A stretch of DNA of 64,000 nt from the NCBI GenBank assembly GCA_016783965.1, contig JADHVO010000008.1, positions 1-64,000 on the forward strand. Reading direction: 5' to 3'. This document shows positions 51,491 through 59,280 of this stretch, piece by piece. Positions within the stretch are counted from its first letter, which is position 1; the number at the start of each line of letters is the position of its first letter. A program made the position numbers and the translations under genes. The notes beneath the pieces were generated by a model that was not told the DNA's origin, did no database searches, and saw only the letters and a list, made by a program, of their open reading frames with translations. The stretch comes from Alphaproteobacteria bacterium (GTDB lineage Bacteria > Pseudomonadota > Alphaproteobacteria > Micropepsales > Micropepsaceae).

Positions 51491-52783
51491 ATGCGGACAT
51501 TCGGATGGGTGGCCAGCGCGGCGGCACTGGCGTTGTCGGCAAGCGTTGCATTCGCCGAGCCCTTGCCGACGGGCGATCCGGTGGCGCTCGGGTTTGATCC
51601 CGCGAAACTGAAGGCGTTGGACGTCACGATGGACCGCGCCGTGGATGGCGGCGAGGTTGCCGGCGTGCTCACGATGGTCGCGCGCCACGGCAAGGTCGTG
51701 GACGTGCACATGTACGGCAACAAACACACCGCCGGCGATCCGGTCACGCGCGACACGATTTTTCGGATGTATTCGCAGACCAAGCCGCTGGTCGGCGTGG
51801 CGATGATGATCCTGTACGAGAAAGGACTGTGGAAGCTGGACGATCCGGTGACCAAGTTCATCCCGGAGTTCGCGCATCTGAAGGTGCTGAAGGCCGACGG
51901 CACGCTGGAGGACGCCGTGCGGCCACCGAACATGCGGGAGCTGATGACGCATTCTGCCGGCTTCGGCTACGGCCTGCGCACCGGCAATCCGGTGGACGAT
52001 GCGTTCCGCGAGAAGAAGGTTCTCCAGTCCAACGGCCTGAAAGAGATGGTCGACAAGATCGCGACCATCCCATTGCTGTTTCAGCCAGGCACGAAATGGT
52101 CGTACTCGGCGGCCGTCGATATCCAGGGCTACATCGTCGAGAAGTTGTCGGGGCAGAGCCTCGGTGATTTCATGCGCGACAACATCTTCAGGCCGCTGGG
52201 AATGAAGGACACGGGTTTCTATGTGCCGGAAGCGGACGCGGCGAGGCTGTCCGGCGTCTTCGTGTCCAACCAGATGACCGGCAACAAGCTGTATGAGATT
52301 CCGTCGACCTTGCCGAACATGCGGGACTTCACCAAGCCGCCGCCGATGGATTCGGGCGGGGGCGGATCGGTGTCGACCGCCGATGACTACGCGCTGTTCT
52401 GTCAGACGATCCTGAACAAGGGCGAACTGTACGGTGTGCGCATCCTGAAACCCGAGACCGTGGCGTTGATGGAGCAGAACCAACTCGAGAACACGGTGCA
52501 GATCTCGGCGGCGCCCGGGGGACACAACGTCGGCGGCGATGCGCTGGGTTTCGGCCTCGATTTCGCCGTATCGCTCGATCCCGCGAAGATGAGCTCGCCG
52601 CAAGGTGCAGGCTCGATCTGGTGGGGCGGCGCGGCGGGGACGTGGTTCTGGATCGATCCGAAGAACGATCTGTTCTTCCTGGGCATGATCCAGCGGTTCG
52701 GCAGCGGCGTCGCGGACAACGAAGGCTTGGGGCCGGCGTCGATCAGACTCACCTATGGCGCGCTGACAAATCCGGAGAAATAG
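51491..52783 (+). CDS. Secreted serine hydrolase (beta-lactamase/class C family)
   Basis: A 430-residue protein with a signal peptide (1-22). The serine of the SxxK motif is S95 in FRMYSQTKPLVGVAMM, the tyrosine motif is WSYSAAVD, and the third position is HxG-like GAGSIWWGGAAGTW. These are class C beta-lactamase-fold enzymes acting as esterases, D-aminopeptidases or carboxypeptidases; most are not antibiotic-resistance enzymes. It follows the DUF1684 gene and may share its transcript. Six bases separate it from the convergent VOC gene. Confidence 0.9.
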   Translation: MRTFGWVASAAALALSASVAFAEPLPTGDPVALGFDPAKLKALDVTMDRAVDGGEVAGVLTMVARHGKVVDVHMYGNKHTAGDPVTRDTIFRMYSQTKPLVGVAMMILYEKGLWKLDDPVTKFIPEFAHLKVLKADGTLEDAVRPPNMRELMTHSAGFGYGLRTGNPVDDAFREKKVLQSNGLKEMVDKIATIPLLFQPGTKWSYSAAVDIQGYIVEKLSGQSLGDFMRDNIFRPLGMKDTGFYVPEADAARLSGVFVSNQMTGNKLYEIPSTLPNMRDFTKPPPMDSGGGGSVSTADDYALFCQTILNKGELYGVRILKPETVALMEQNQLENTVQISAAPGGHNVGGDALGFGLDFAVSLDPAKMSSPQGAGSIWWGGAAGTWFWIDPKNDLFFLGMIQRFGSGVADNEGLGPASIRLTYGALTNPEK

Positions 52784-52789
52784 CACTGC

Positions 52790-53254
52790 TCAGGCGTTGT
52801 GCGTGCCGTCGGCGTAACCACCGCCGATGCGCGTCCCTGGCGCGAACAGGCCGACGCCGGGAACGAAGTTCACTTCGAGCCGTGTACCGTCAGGGTCTTC
52901 GAACAGGACCGAATAATAGCCGGGGGCGAAATTGTCCTGTTGCGGACGGTGCACGATGTGCGCGCCGATGTCGGTGAGCATTGCATGCACCCTGTCGACA
53001 TCCTCGCGCGAGCGGGCGCGCCAGCAGTGATGATGCAGGCCAACCGTGCCCTGCTCGAAGCGCTTGCCGGTGTGTTCCGGCTTGGCGGCTTCGATGCCGA
53101 AGCCGGTGCGACCGCCGACGCAGTAAAACACGCCCGGGGCATCGGCGACGACACGCAGACCGAGAAACGGGAGAAGCCTGCCGTAGAACGCCCGCGCCTT
53201 GGCGAAGTCGCCGGTGCAGATGAAAGTGTGCGCGACGCCATTGATCTCGATCAT
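52790..53254 (-). CDS. VOC-family protein
   Basis: A 154-residue VOC protein with two repeats. Metal-ligand candidates are the histidine in INGVAHTFICTGDFAKARAF, the HHHC stretch in TVGLHHHCWRARSREDVDRV and the glutamate in EDPDGTRLEVNFVP. It lies inside the ethylmalonyl-CoA gene region, where an epimerase of this fold would be expected, but the sequence is not close to methylmalonyl-CoA epimerase, so I do not assign that role. Confidence 0.8.
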   Translation of the reverse strand: MIEINGVAHTFICTGDFAKARAFYGRLLPFLGLRVVADAPGVFYCVGGRTGFGIEAAKPEHTGKRFEQGTVGLHHHCWRARSREDVDRVHAMLTDIGAHIVHRPQQDNFAPGYYSVLFEDPDGTRLEVNFVPGVGLFAPGTRIGGGYADGTHNA

Positions 53255-53323
53255 CTGCCCTGCCCAACATTGCTGTGATGAAAGCTTGCGCTATCGTCTC
53301 GGCCAACAACAACGGGGCGTGCG

Positions 53324-53629
53324 CTGAAATCCAAGATTCCTTCTCGCGAGGACCGGCAGAAAGCTGCCAAGCGGGCAGCGCTACGCGCGCTCAAGAAGGC
53401 GCAGCGCGCGGCTGACGCGGCGGGCGTGAAGCTGTCGGATTGGGAGGGCGAGTTCATTGCCTCGGTCTCCGAACGGGTGGAGAAGTACGGCCGCGCCTTC
53501 CGCGACGCCGAAAAGGGCAACCTGGGTTCGTCGCTCTCCACGCGGCAGGCCGTCAAGCTCAAGGAAATCGTGGGGAAAGCCGCAGGCAAGCGGCCTTGGG
53601 GGCGCAAACCGGGTGGCCTTAGAAAGTAA
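53324..53629 (+). CDS. Small basic protein with a non-ATG start
   Basis: A lysine/arginine-rich protein. The best start by context is a CTG at 53324 (GGGG six bases upstream), giving about 101 residues; a GTG at 53426 would give 67. The N-terminal half (KIPSREDRQKAAKRAALRAL) looks coding and helical, which argues for the longer form. The C-terminal half, LSDWEGEFIASVSERVEKYG, then STRQAVKLKEIVGKA and KRPWGRKPGGLRK, is conserved-looking and resembles hypothetical proteins of alphaproteobacteria. Basic character suggests DNA or RNA binding; that is inference. Confidence 0.55.
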   Translation: MKSKIPSREDRQKAAKRAALRALKKAQRAADAAGVKLSDWEGEFIASVSERVEKYGRAFRDAEKGNLGSSLSTRQAVKLKEIVGKAAGKRPWGRKPGGLRK

Positions 53630-53676
53630 CTTTATTGCTCAATGTGGCTTCCACGCACAGCAATAGTGTGAAAATT

Positions 53677-53693
53677 CTGTTGCATCGCAGCAG
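53677..53693. promoter_or_regulatory. Dyad with TGC-N3-GCA core upstream of ccr
   Basis: CTG-t-TGC-ATC-GCA-g-CAG, a 17-base imperfect dyad 71 bases before the ccr start. Its core matches the site upstream of ecm (50512-50520). It is a candidate site for a regulator controlling the ethylmalonyl-CoA pathway, such as PhaR. Confidence 0.4.
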
Positions 53694-53721
53694 AGATGAA
53701 GGCCTACTTCGCCGCCAATGA

Positions 53722-53740
53722 GCAGCCGCAAAAAGGCTGC
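53722..53740 (+). promoter_or_regulatory. Hairpin in the ccr leader
   Basis: Perfect six-base arms GCAGCC and GGCTGC around GCAAAAA, directly before the purine-rich ribosome site (AGGGGAAAAGGG) of ccr. It could slow or time ccr translation, or be an incidental stem; there is no T run, so it is not a terminator. Confidence 0.4.
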
Positions 53741-53764
53741 CTTAGGGGAAAAGGGATCTCTCGC

Positions 53765-55051
53765 ATGTCACAGCCCGCCGAGGCGAAGCCGCAACTCGCC
53801 GTCTACAAAGATCTCTACGAGATCGGCGAAATCCCGCCGCTCGGCCACGTGCCGTCGAAGATGTATGCGTGGGCGATCCGCAAGGACCGGCACGGCGAGC
53901 CGGAGAAATCGTTCCAGATCGAGGTGCTGCCGACCTGGCAGCTCGATTCGCATGACGTGCTCGTCCTCGTGATGGCGGCGGGCGTCAACTACAACGGAGT
54001 ATGGGCGGGGCTGGGCACGCCGATCTCGCCCATGGATGCGCACAAGAACCCCTTCCACATCGCCGGGTCCGACGCGGCAGGTATCGTGTGGGCGGTGGGA
54101 TCCAAGGTCACGCGCTGGAAGGTCGGCGACGAGGTCGTGGTCCATTGCAACCAGGACGACGGCGACGACGAGGAGTGCAATGGCGGCGACCCGATGTTTT
54201 CGCCCAGCCAGCGCATCTGGGGCTATGAGACGCCCGACGGATCCTTTGCGCAGTTCTGCCGCGTGCAGGACCGCCAGCTCATGGAGCGGCCGAAGCACCT
54301 GACCTGGGAAGAATCGGCCTGCTATACGCTCACCCTCGCCACGACCTACCGCATGTTCTTCGGCCATCGCCCGCACATCCTGCGGCCGGGCCACAACGTG
54401 CTGGTGTGGGGTGCATCGGGCGGCCTGGGCTCGTTCGCGGTGCAGCTTTGCGCGGTCAGCGGCGCGAACGCGATCGGCGTGATCAGCGACGAGAGCAAGC
54501 GCGAATTCGTTCTAAGCCTTGGCGCGAAGGGCGTCATCAATCGCAAAGACTTCAAGTGCTGGGGTGCAATGCCCCAGGTCGGCACGCCGGAATACGACTC
54601 ATGGCTCAAAGAGGCGCGCAAGTTTGGCAAGGCGATCTGGGACATCACCGGCAAGGGCAACGACGTCGACATGGTGTTCGAACATCCGGGCGAGTCGACC
54701 TTTCCGGTGTCCTGCCTGGTCGTGAAGCGCGGCGGCATGGTGGTGTTCTGCGCCGGCACGTCCGGCTACAACATCACTTTCGACGCGCGCTATGTGTGGA
54801 TGCGCCAGAAGCGCATTCAGGGCTCGCATTTCGCGAACCTGTTGCAGGCGTCGCAGGCGAATCGGCTGGTCGTGGAGCGGCGCATCGATCCCTGCATGTC
54901 GGAAGTATTCGCCTGGCAGGATATCCCGCGCGCCCACACCAAGATGTGGAAGAACGAGCACCTGCCCGGCAACATGGCCGTGCTGGTGAACGCGCAGCGT
55001 CCGGGCCTTCGCACATACGAGGACGTGCTGGAAGCGCAGAAGGAGCGCTAA
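53765..55051 (+). CDS. ccr: Crotonyl-CoA carboxylase/reductase
   Basis: A 428-residue NADPH-dependent enzyme that reductively carboxylates crotonyl-CoA to ethylmalonyl-CoA, the key step of the ethylmalonyl-CoA pathway. Family features are LYEIGEIPPLGHVPSKMYAW, the substrate region NPFHIAGSDAAGIVW, the CCR-specific insertion CNQDDGDDEECNGGDPMFSP and the NADPH-binding loop VLVWGASGGLGSFAVQLC. ATG 53765 is the family start. Coded near ecm and mcd. A hairpin and a TGC-N3-GCA dyad lie upstream. It overlaps the convergent MAPEG gene by four bases. Confidence 0.96.
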   Translation: MSQPAEAKPQLAVYKDLYEIGEIPPLGHVPSKMYAWAIRKDRHGEPEKSFQIEVLPTWQLDSHDVLVLVMAAGVNYNGVWAGLGTPISPMDAHKNPFHIAGSDAAGIVWAVGSKVTRWKVGDEVVVHCNQDDGDDEECNGGDPMFSPSQRIWGYETPDGSFAQFCRVQDRQLMERPKHLTWEESACYTLTLATTYRMFFGHRPHILRPGHNVLVWGASGGLGSFAVQLCAVSGANAIGVISDESKREFVLSLGAKGVINRKDFKCWGAMPQVGTPEYDSWLKEARKFGKAIWDITGKGNDVDMVFEHPGESTFPVSCLVVKRGGMVVFCAGTSGYNITFDARYVWMRQKRIQGSHFANLLQASQANRLVVERRIDPCMSEVFAWQDIPRAHTKMWKNEHLPGNMAVLVNAQRPGLRTYEDVLEAQKER

Positions 55052-55560
55052 AACGCACGGATCGCGAGCCAGATCAGCGCCGCTGCGGTCGGATAGAAGG
55101 TCAGCACAAGCCCGAAGGCGCGCGCCCAGGGCGCGACGAGATAGCCGATCCAGAAGGTGGCGCGGCCCGTCGCGAAGAAGATCGCGAGCAGCGGAATCAG
55201 GCCGAGTTTCTCATGCGGCAGCGCAAGCGCGAGACCGCTCCAAGCGATGGCTGCGAGCACCGTCTGCTCCAGCGTGTTCTGGTTGTAGCGCAGGTTGATC
55301 TGGAGGCCAGGCGATTGCGGCACACGCGAGCCGTCGATCGCGTCTTCGATGAAGAAGCGGCGGCTGGCTGTCATTGCGACGCCGGCAAACAGGCAAAGCG
55401 CGGGCGCAAGCATCCAGCGCGCCGCAAAGGCAAGGCGCGCGGCCTCGTCATCGCCCGGTGGTGTCGGAAACCGCAACGCGACGCCGGAGCCATAGAGCAG
55501 CAAGAGCACGAGCACGCCGGCCGCGATGCCCGCGGCGACAAGAAACTGCTTGCGGAGCAT
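55048..55560 (-). CDS. MAPEG-family membrane protein
   Basis: A 170-residue membrane protein with four helices (about 5-24, 45-62, 98-125 and 145-168) and the MAPEG-type segment SPGLQINLRYNQNTLEQTVL (R-x-x-x-N-x-x-E) followed by FFATGRATFWIGYLVAPWAR. The family includes glutathione-dependent and other membrane enzymes; prokaryotic members are mostly uncharacterised. Confidence 0.82.
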   Translation of the reverse strand: MLRKQFLVAAGIAAGVLVLLLLYGSGVALRFPTPPGDDEAARLAFAARWMLAPALCLFAGVAMTASRRFFIEDAIDGSRVPQSPGLQINLRYNQNTLEQTVLAAIAWSGLALALPHEKLGLIPLLAIFFATGRATFWIGYLVAPWARAFGLVLTFYPTAAALIWLAIRAF

Positions 55561-55699
55561 GGCAATGCCTCCGGCGCGGACGATACGTCCGGCCCGCGGC
55601 CGTGGCCAAGGCTATCTGCGAACGGATCGGGCCTAAAATGGACGGTGCCCTTTGTTGGTCGGTTGGGCTAGCGTCACCGCGGAGCATGGGGACAAGACG

Positions 55700-56113
55700 A
55701 TGAGAGCCTTCCTGCTGGCGGCTGCGATGGCCGCGTTGTGCGTGACGCCTGCCTTCGCCGGCGAAGGTGACGGCGATACCGATGACAACTGCCCGGCGCT
55801 GTCGACAGTGAGCCAGGCCAATGACGGCCAGTGCGTTAGCGTCGCAGTGGGCGGCACCCTGTCACTCGCACTGAGGACGAATGGCGGCATTCCCTACCGC
55901 TGGGTCGTGACCAGCGACGGGTCGCCGAACTTGTCCGTGGACCAGGGATCGCAGCAGGCGGCGACGCCGGGCCTGCTCGGCGGCGCCGCGACCATGACCT
56001 ACACGTTCACTGCCGAGCAGGCGGGCAGCGCGGTGATCACCGCCGAGCTTCAATCCGTCACGAGCGGCGCGGCGAACCAGAGCGTGTCGATCACCGTGCA
56101 CGTGACCGAGTAG
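55700..56113 (+). CDS. Secreted chagasin-like peptidase inhibitor (I42-like)
   Basis: A 137-residue protein with a signal peptide (1-20) and two cysteines (C31, C45) in the mature N terminus. The part NGGIPYRWVV (residues 61-70) resembles the NPTTGY-x-W loop of chagasin inhibitors of cysteine peptidases, and GLLGGAATMTYTFTAEQAGS resembles the G-x-G-G loop and the following strand. The third loop (RPWE) is not seen. Possibly a periplasmic inhibitor of a papain-like enzyme, but the fold is shared with other beta-sandwich proteins. Unique neighbour in the ethylmalonyl-CoA region. Confidence 0.6.
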   Translation: MRAFLLAAAMAALCVTPAFAGEGDGDTDDNCPALSTVSQANDGQCVSVAVGGTLSLALRTNGGIPYRWVVTSDGSPNLSVDQGSQQAATPGLLGGAATMTYTFTAEQAGSAVITAELQSVTSGAANQSVSITVHVTE

Positions 56114-56186
56114 CTTTGCCGTTGGCTTGCATGGACGCGATGCCGCAAGACCGGCGCCCATGGTGCGCGGCGGCAAAGGGTCCGCT

Positions 56187-56208
56187 AAGGTTTCGGCAGC
56201 GAAACCTT
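56187..56208 (+). promoter_or_regulatory. Perfect inverted repeat in the mcd leader
   Basis: Nine-base arms AAGGTTTCG and CGAAACCTT around GCAG, ending 14 bases before the mcd start. No T run follows. As DNA it could be a palindromic operator; as RNA it would form a stable hairpin just before a weak ribosome site. No similar element is seen before ecm or ccr. Confidence 0.6.
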
Positions 56209-56222
56209 CAAAGTGCGTGACC

Positions 56223-57887
56223 ATGTTGTCGATCACCGTTCCCCATCTTCTGGCCAAGTGCGACGAAGCCGTTCTCACGGCCGAGGGCTTCCTGATCGCC
56301 GCCAAGAATGCGGTCGCCGACAAGGTGATGGCGGACGGCAAGATTTCGTCCAAGGCGCTCGACCGGGAGCAGCGCGCAACGCACGGGCTGGCGTGGCTGG
56401 CCACCTATGTCGAGGCCCTACGCCAGATGGCGCGTTGGGGCCGGCATCTGGAGCACGAGAAGAAGCTCGGCGGGATCGAGCAGACCCTGCTGCTTGCCGC
56501 TTTCGCGGAATACCTGCCGCAGATCGTCGGGGGCATACCGATGAGTCAGAACGAGATCGCGCGGCCCTACGATTTCGGACTGGACGACACAGATACGGGC
56601 GCGTTCTGGACAGATGCGGTGCGCGAACTGACGACGCTGGGGCAGCGGCCGGAGGTGCGCGAAGCCATCGCTGACTACATGGCGAAGCACCAGGGCGCCA
56701 TGTTCATCGGCGAGCCGGGGCTCGACGACACGATGAGCATGATCCGCGAACAGTTCTTCCGCTTTGCGCAGGAGAAGGTGACGCCGTTTGCGCATCAATG
56801 GCACCTGAAGGATGAACTGATCCCGATCGAGGTGGTGAACGAGCTGTCGGCACTGGGCGTGTTCGGGCTGACGGTGCCAGAGAATTACGGCGGCGCCGGA
56901 TTGTCGAAGACCGCGATGTGCGTGGTGTCCGAGGAGCTGTCGCGCGGCCATATCGGCGTGGGCTCACTGGCGACCCGGTCCGAGATCGCGGCGGAGCTTA
57001 TCCTGAACGGGGGTACGAAGGAGCAGAAGGAGCACTGGCTGCCGCTGATCGCGAGCGGCGCGAAGTTGCCGACGGCGGTGTTCACCGAACCGGCGGGCGG
57101 GTCGGACGTCGCGGCGCTGAAGACGCGCGGCGCGAAGGATGGCGACGTCTACAAGATCACCGGCAACAAGACCTGGATCACGCATGCGGCACGTGCCGAT
57201 GTGATGACCCTGCTGGTGCGCACGAATTCGGCGCCGGGATACCGCGGACTTTCCATGTTCCTGGCGGAGAAGCCGCGCGGCACGGAGAGCGAGATCTTCC
57301 CGGCCAAGGGCATGAGTGGCGGCGAGATCAGGGTGCTCGGCTATCGCGGCATGAAGGAATACGAGATCGGCTTCGACGGCTTCGAGGTACCCGCGGCCAA
57401 TCTGCTTGGTCTAGAAGAGGGCCAGGGTTTCAAGCAGCTGATGCAGACCTTCGAATCGGCGCGCATCCAGACCGCAGCACGCGCGGTCGGCGTAGCGCTG
57501 TGCGCCATGGACCTTGGCCTCCGGTATGCGGTCGAGCGGACGCAGTTCGGCCGGCCGCTGATCGAGTTTCCGCGCGTGCGTGATAAGCTCGCAATGATGG
57601 CGGTCGAAATCACCGTCACACGGCAGCTTTCCTATTACGCGGCGCGCGAGAAGGACGAGGGACGGCGCTGCGACCTGGAAGCAGGCATGGCCAAGCTGCT
57701 GGGAGCGCGCGTCGCGTGGTCTTGCGCAGACAATGCGCTTCAGATCCACGGCGGCAACGGCTTTGCGCTGGAGTATCCAATCAGCCGTGTGCTGTGCGAT
57801 GCGCGCATCCTGAACATCTTCGAGGGCGCGGCTGAGATCCAGTCCAACGTGATCGCGCGGCGCCTGTTGGAAGACCGTGCCAACTGA
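56223..57887 (+). CDS. mcd: (2S)-methylsuccinyl-CoA dehydrogenase
   Basis: A 554-residue acyl-CoA dehydrogenase with an unusual N-terminal helical extension (about 150 residues), the hallmark of Mcd, which oxidises methylsuccinyl-CoA to mesaconyl-CoA in the ethylmalonyl-CoA pathway. The dehydrogenase part starts near residue 165 (DTMSMIREQFFRFAQEKVTP) and has TEPAGGSDVAALKTRG, KITGNKTWITHAARADVMTL and the C-terminal LQIHGGNGFALEYPISRVLCDARILNIFEG-type end (e.g. DARILNIFEGAAEI). ATG 56223 fits Mcd; the ribosome site is weak and a hairpin lies just upstream. The next gene overlaps by 11 bases. Confidence 0.92.
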   Translation: MLSITVPHLLAKCDEAVLTAEGFLIAAKNAVADKVMADGKISSKALDREQRATHGLAWLATYVEALRQMARWGRHLEHEKKLGGIEQTLLLAAFAEYLPQIVGGIPMSQNEIARPYDFGLDDTDTGAFWTDAVRELTTLGQRPEVREAIADYMAKHQGAMFIGEPGLDDTMSMIREQFFRFAQEKVTPFAHQWHLKDELIPIEVVNELSALGVFGLTVPENYGGAGLSKTAMCVVSEELSRGHIGVGSLATRSEIAAELILNGGTKEQKEHWLPLIASGAKLPTAVFTEPAGGSDVAALKTRGAKDGDVYKITGNKTWITHAARADVMTLLVRTNSAPGYRGLSMFLAEKPRGTESEIFPAKGMSGGEIRVLGYRGMKEYEIGFDGFEVPAANLLGLEEGQGFKQLMQTFESARIQTAARAVGVALCAMDLGLRYAVERTQFGRPLIEFPRVRDKLAMMAVEITVTRQLSYYAAREKDEGRRCDLEAGMAKLLGARVAWSCADNALQIHGGNGFALEYPISRVLCDARILNIFEGAAEIQSNVIARRLLEDRAN

Positions 57888-58899
57888 AACGCGCGAGCCG
57901 AAGCCGGACTGGCATGCTGTGCCGGGCGCTTTGCGTACGACGATCGACGCGATCTGCGGTGAGCCGATCGTTTCAGCGGAAACGGTGTGGGGTGGCTTTG
58001 GCCCGACCGCGTCCTTCGCGCTGACCACGGCAAGTGGTGCACGCTTCTTCTGCAAGGGCGCACATCCGGGCAACACGAAGGAGGGGCACGCCGCGGTGCT
58101 ACGCGAGGTGGAGAACCTACGGACGTTTCCCGAACTGAGGCGATTTGGTGCCGACCTTCGCGGATTGGCGGGGGGCGACGGCTGGCACTTGATGGTGTTG
58201 GAACATGTGCCGCGGGTCACGAGCGTGCCACCGTGGACGCTCGACGCCACAGAGAGGGTCGTGGCGTTGGTGGCCGATTTTCATCGCTCTACGCCGACGC
58301 GCGCAGAAGCAATCCTGCATGATCGCTGGTCATCGGACCTGATCGCCAAGGCGCAGAACTGGCACACGCTGTTGGAAAAAGCGGATGTGCGGGAAGGATT
58401 CCTGGCGCTGTTCGCAGATGGCGCGGCCGCAGCACGTTGGCTGGACGACACGGAACTCGAACAGCTTGTGAGGCTCAAGAACAAGAGCGCAGGAATTGGC
58501 GGACCGCGCGGTTGGACGCATATGGACATCCGCTCCGACAACTTGATCCTTGCGGATGGCAGAGTGGCGCTAATCGATTGGCCGGTTCTGTCATTCGGGC
58601 CGCAGTTGCTGGATATCGCGTTCTTCGTGCCAAGCCTGGAGGGCCAGGGTGGGTTGTGCTGTGCCGATGGCTTGCGGCTCTACGAGGAACGGGCTGGGCA
58701 TTATTTCGAGGCAGAGGATATCGCTATCGCCGCGTCGATCGTGGCTGGTTTCTTTGCGGCGCGTGCCGGGCAGCCTGAGATCGCGGCATTGCCGCGACTG
58801 CGCTGGATTCAGAAGCTGCAGCTCTTTCCTGCGCTCGACTTCCTGAGCGACATGCTTGGCGTCGATCGGCCGCCGCTGCCTAAGCCGTTCCCGGCGTGA
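57877..58899 (+). CDS. Aminoglycoside-phosphotransferase-fold kinase-like protein
   Basis: A 340-residue protein of the APH/choline-kinase fold. The catalytic loop (Brenner motif) is GWTHMDIRSDNLIL with D and N, and the metal aspartate is in ALIDWPVLSFGPQLLDIAFF. Physiological substrates of such proteins vary; antibiotic resistance is not implied. The GTG start (57877) has GGAAG before it and overlaps the mcd 3' end, so expression may be tied to mcd. Its stop overlaps a possible GTG start of hisE. Confidence 0.82.
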   Translation: MPTETREPKPDWHAVPGALRTTIDAICGEPIVSAETVWGGFGPTASFALTTASGARFFCKGAHPGNTKEGHAAVLREVENLRTFPELRRFGADLRGLAGGDGWHLMVLEHVPRVTSVPPWTLDATERVVALVADFHRSTPTRAEAILHDRWSSDLIAKAQNWHTLLEKADVREGFLALFADGAAAARWLDDTELEQLVRLKNKSAGIGGPRGWTHMDIRSDNLILADGRVALIDWPVLSFGPQLLDIAFFVPSLEGQGGLCCADGLRLYEERAGHYFEAEDIAIAASIVAGFFAARAGQPEIAALPRLRWIQKLQLFPALDFLSDMLGVDRPPLPKPFPA

Positions 58900-58931
58900 T
58901 AGAGAACCCCAGACCGATCAGGACGAAGGAC

Positions 58932-59264
58932 ATGCCGCGCGAACCCCATGCCATCGATAGACTGTTCGCGACCATCGCGAGCCGCAAGGGCGGCGATCCA
59001 TCCAAGTCCTATACCGCACTGCTTCTGAAAGAGGGGGCCGCGAAGTGCGCCAAGAAGTTCGGCGAGGAGGCGGTCGAGGTCGTGCTGGCAGCAGTCGCGA
59101 AGGACAAGAAATCACTGGCCGCCGAATCGGCGGACGTGCTCTATCACCTGCTGGTGGTGTGGGCGGCGTGCGGCATCACTCCCGACGCCGTGTACGCGGC
59201 GCTGAAAGCGCGCGAGGGCCAGTCGGGTCTTGCCGAGAGAGCAGCCCGCAAAAGAAAGAAGTAG
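58932..59264 (+). CDS. hisE: Phosphoribosyl-ATP pyrophosphatase
   Basis: A 110-residue MazG-fold enzyme of histidine biosynthesis that removes pyrophosphate from phosphoribosyl-ATP. Conserved parts are LFATIASRKGGDPSKSYTAL, AAKCAKKFGEEAVEVVLAAV (acidic metal site) and SADVLYHLLVVWAACGI. A GTG at 58896 that overlaps the APH-like stop is an alternative start, adding 12 residues. It is far from hisF (20582) in this window. A strong hairpin terminator overlaps its last codons. Confidence 0.93.
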   Translation: MPREPHAIDRLFATIASRKGGDPSKSYTALLLKEGAAKCAKKFGEEAVEVVLAAVAKDKKSLAAESADVLYHLLVVWAACGITPDAVYAALKAREGQSGLAERAARKRKK

Positions 59265-59280
59265 CACGACCGCTACTTCT
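59257..59280. terminator. Terminator between hisE and the XRE regulator gene
   Basis: Perfect nine-base arms AGAAGTAGC and GCTACTTCT around ACGACC. It includes the hisE stop codon and reaches into the convergent regulator stop codon, so it can serve both directions. A short T-containing stretch follows on the plus strand. Confidence 0.7.

Noticed and set aside
50477-52786. A 769-codon minus-strand frame opposite the DUF1684 and serine hydrolase genes
   Set aside because: Both plus-strand genes have signal peptides and clear family motifs; the minus frame has none.
52790-53254. The VOC gene as ethylmalonyl/methylmalonyl-CoA epimerase
   Set aside because: Position is suggestive, but the sequence lacks the close family signature; kept as a generic VOC protein.
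57877-58899. An antibiotic-resistance aminoglycoside phosphotransferase
   Set aside because: Only the fold and the catalytic loop are shared; the context is metabolic and there is no mobile element.
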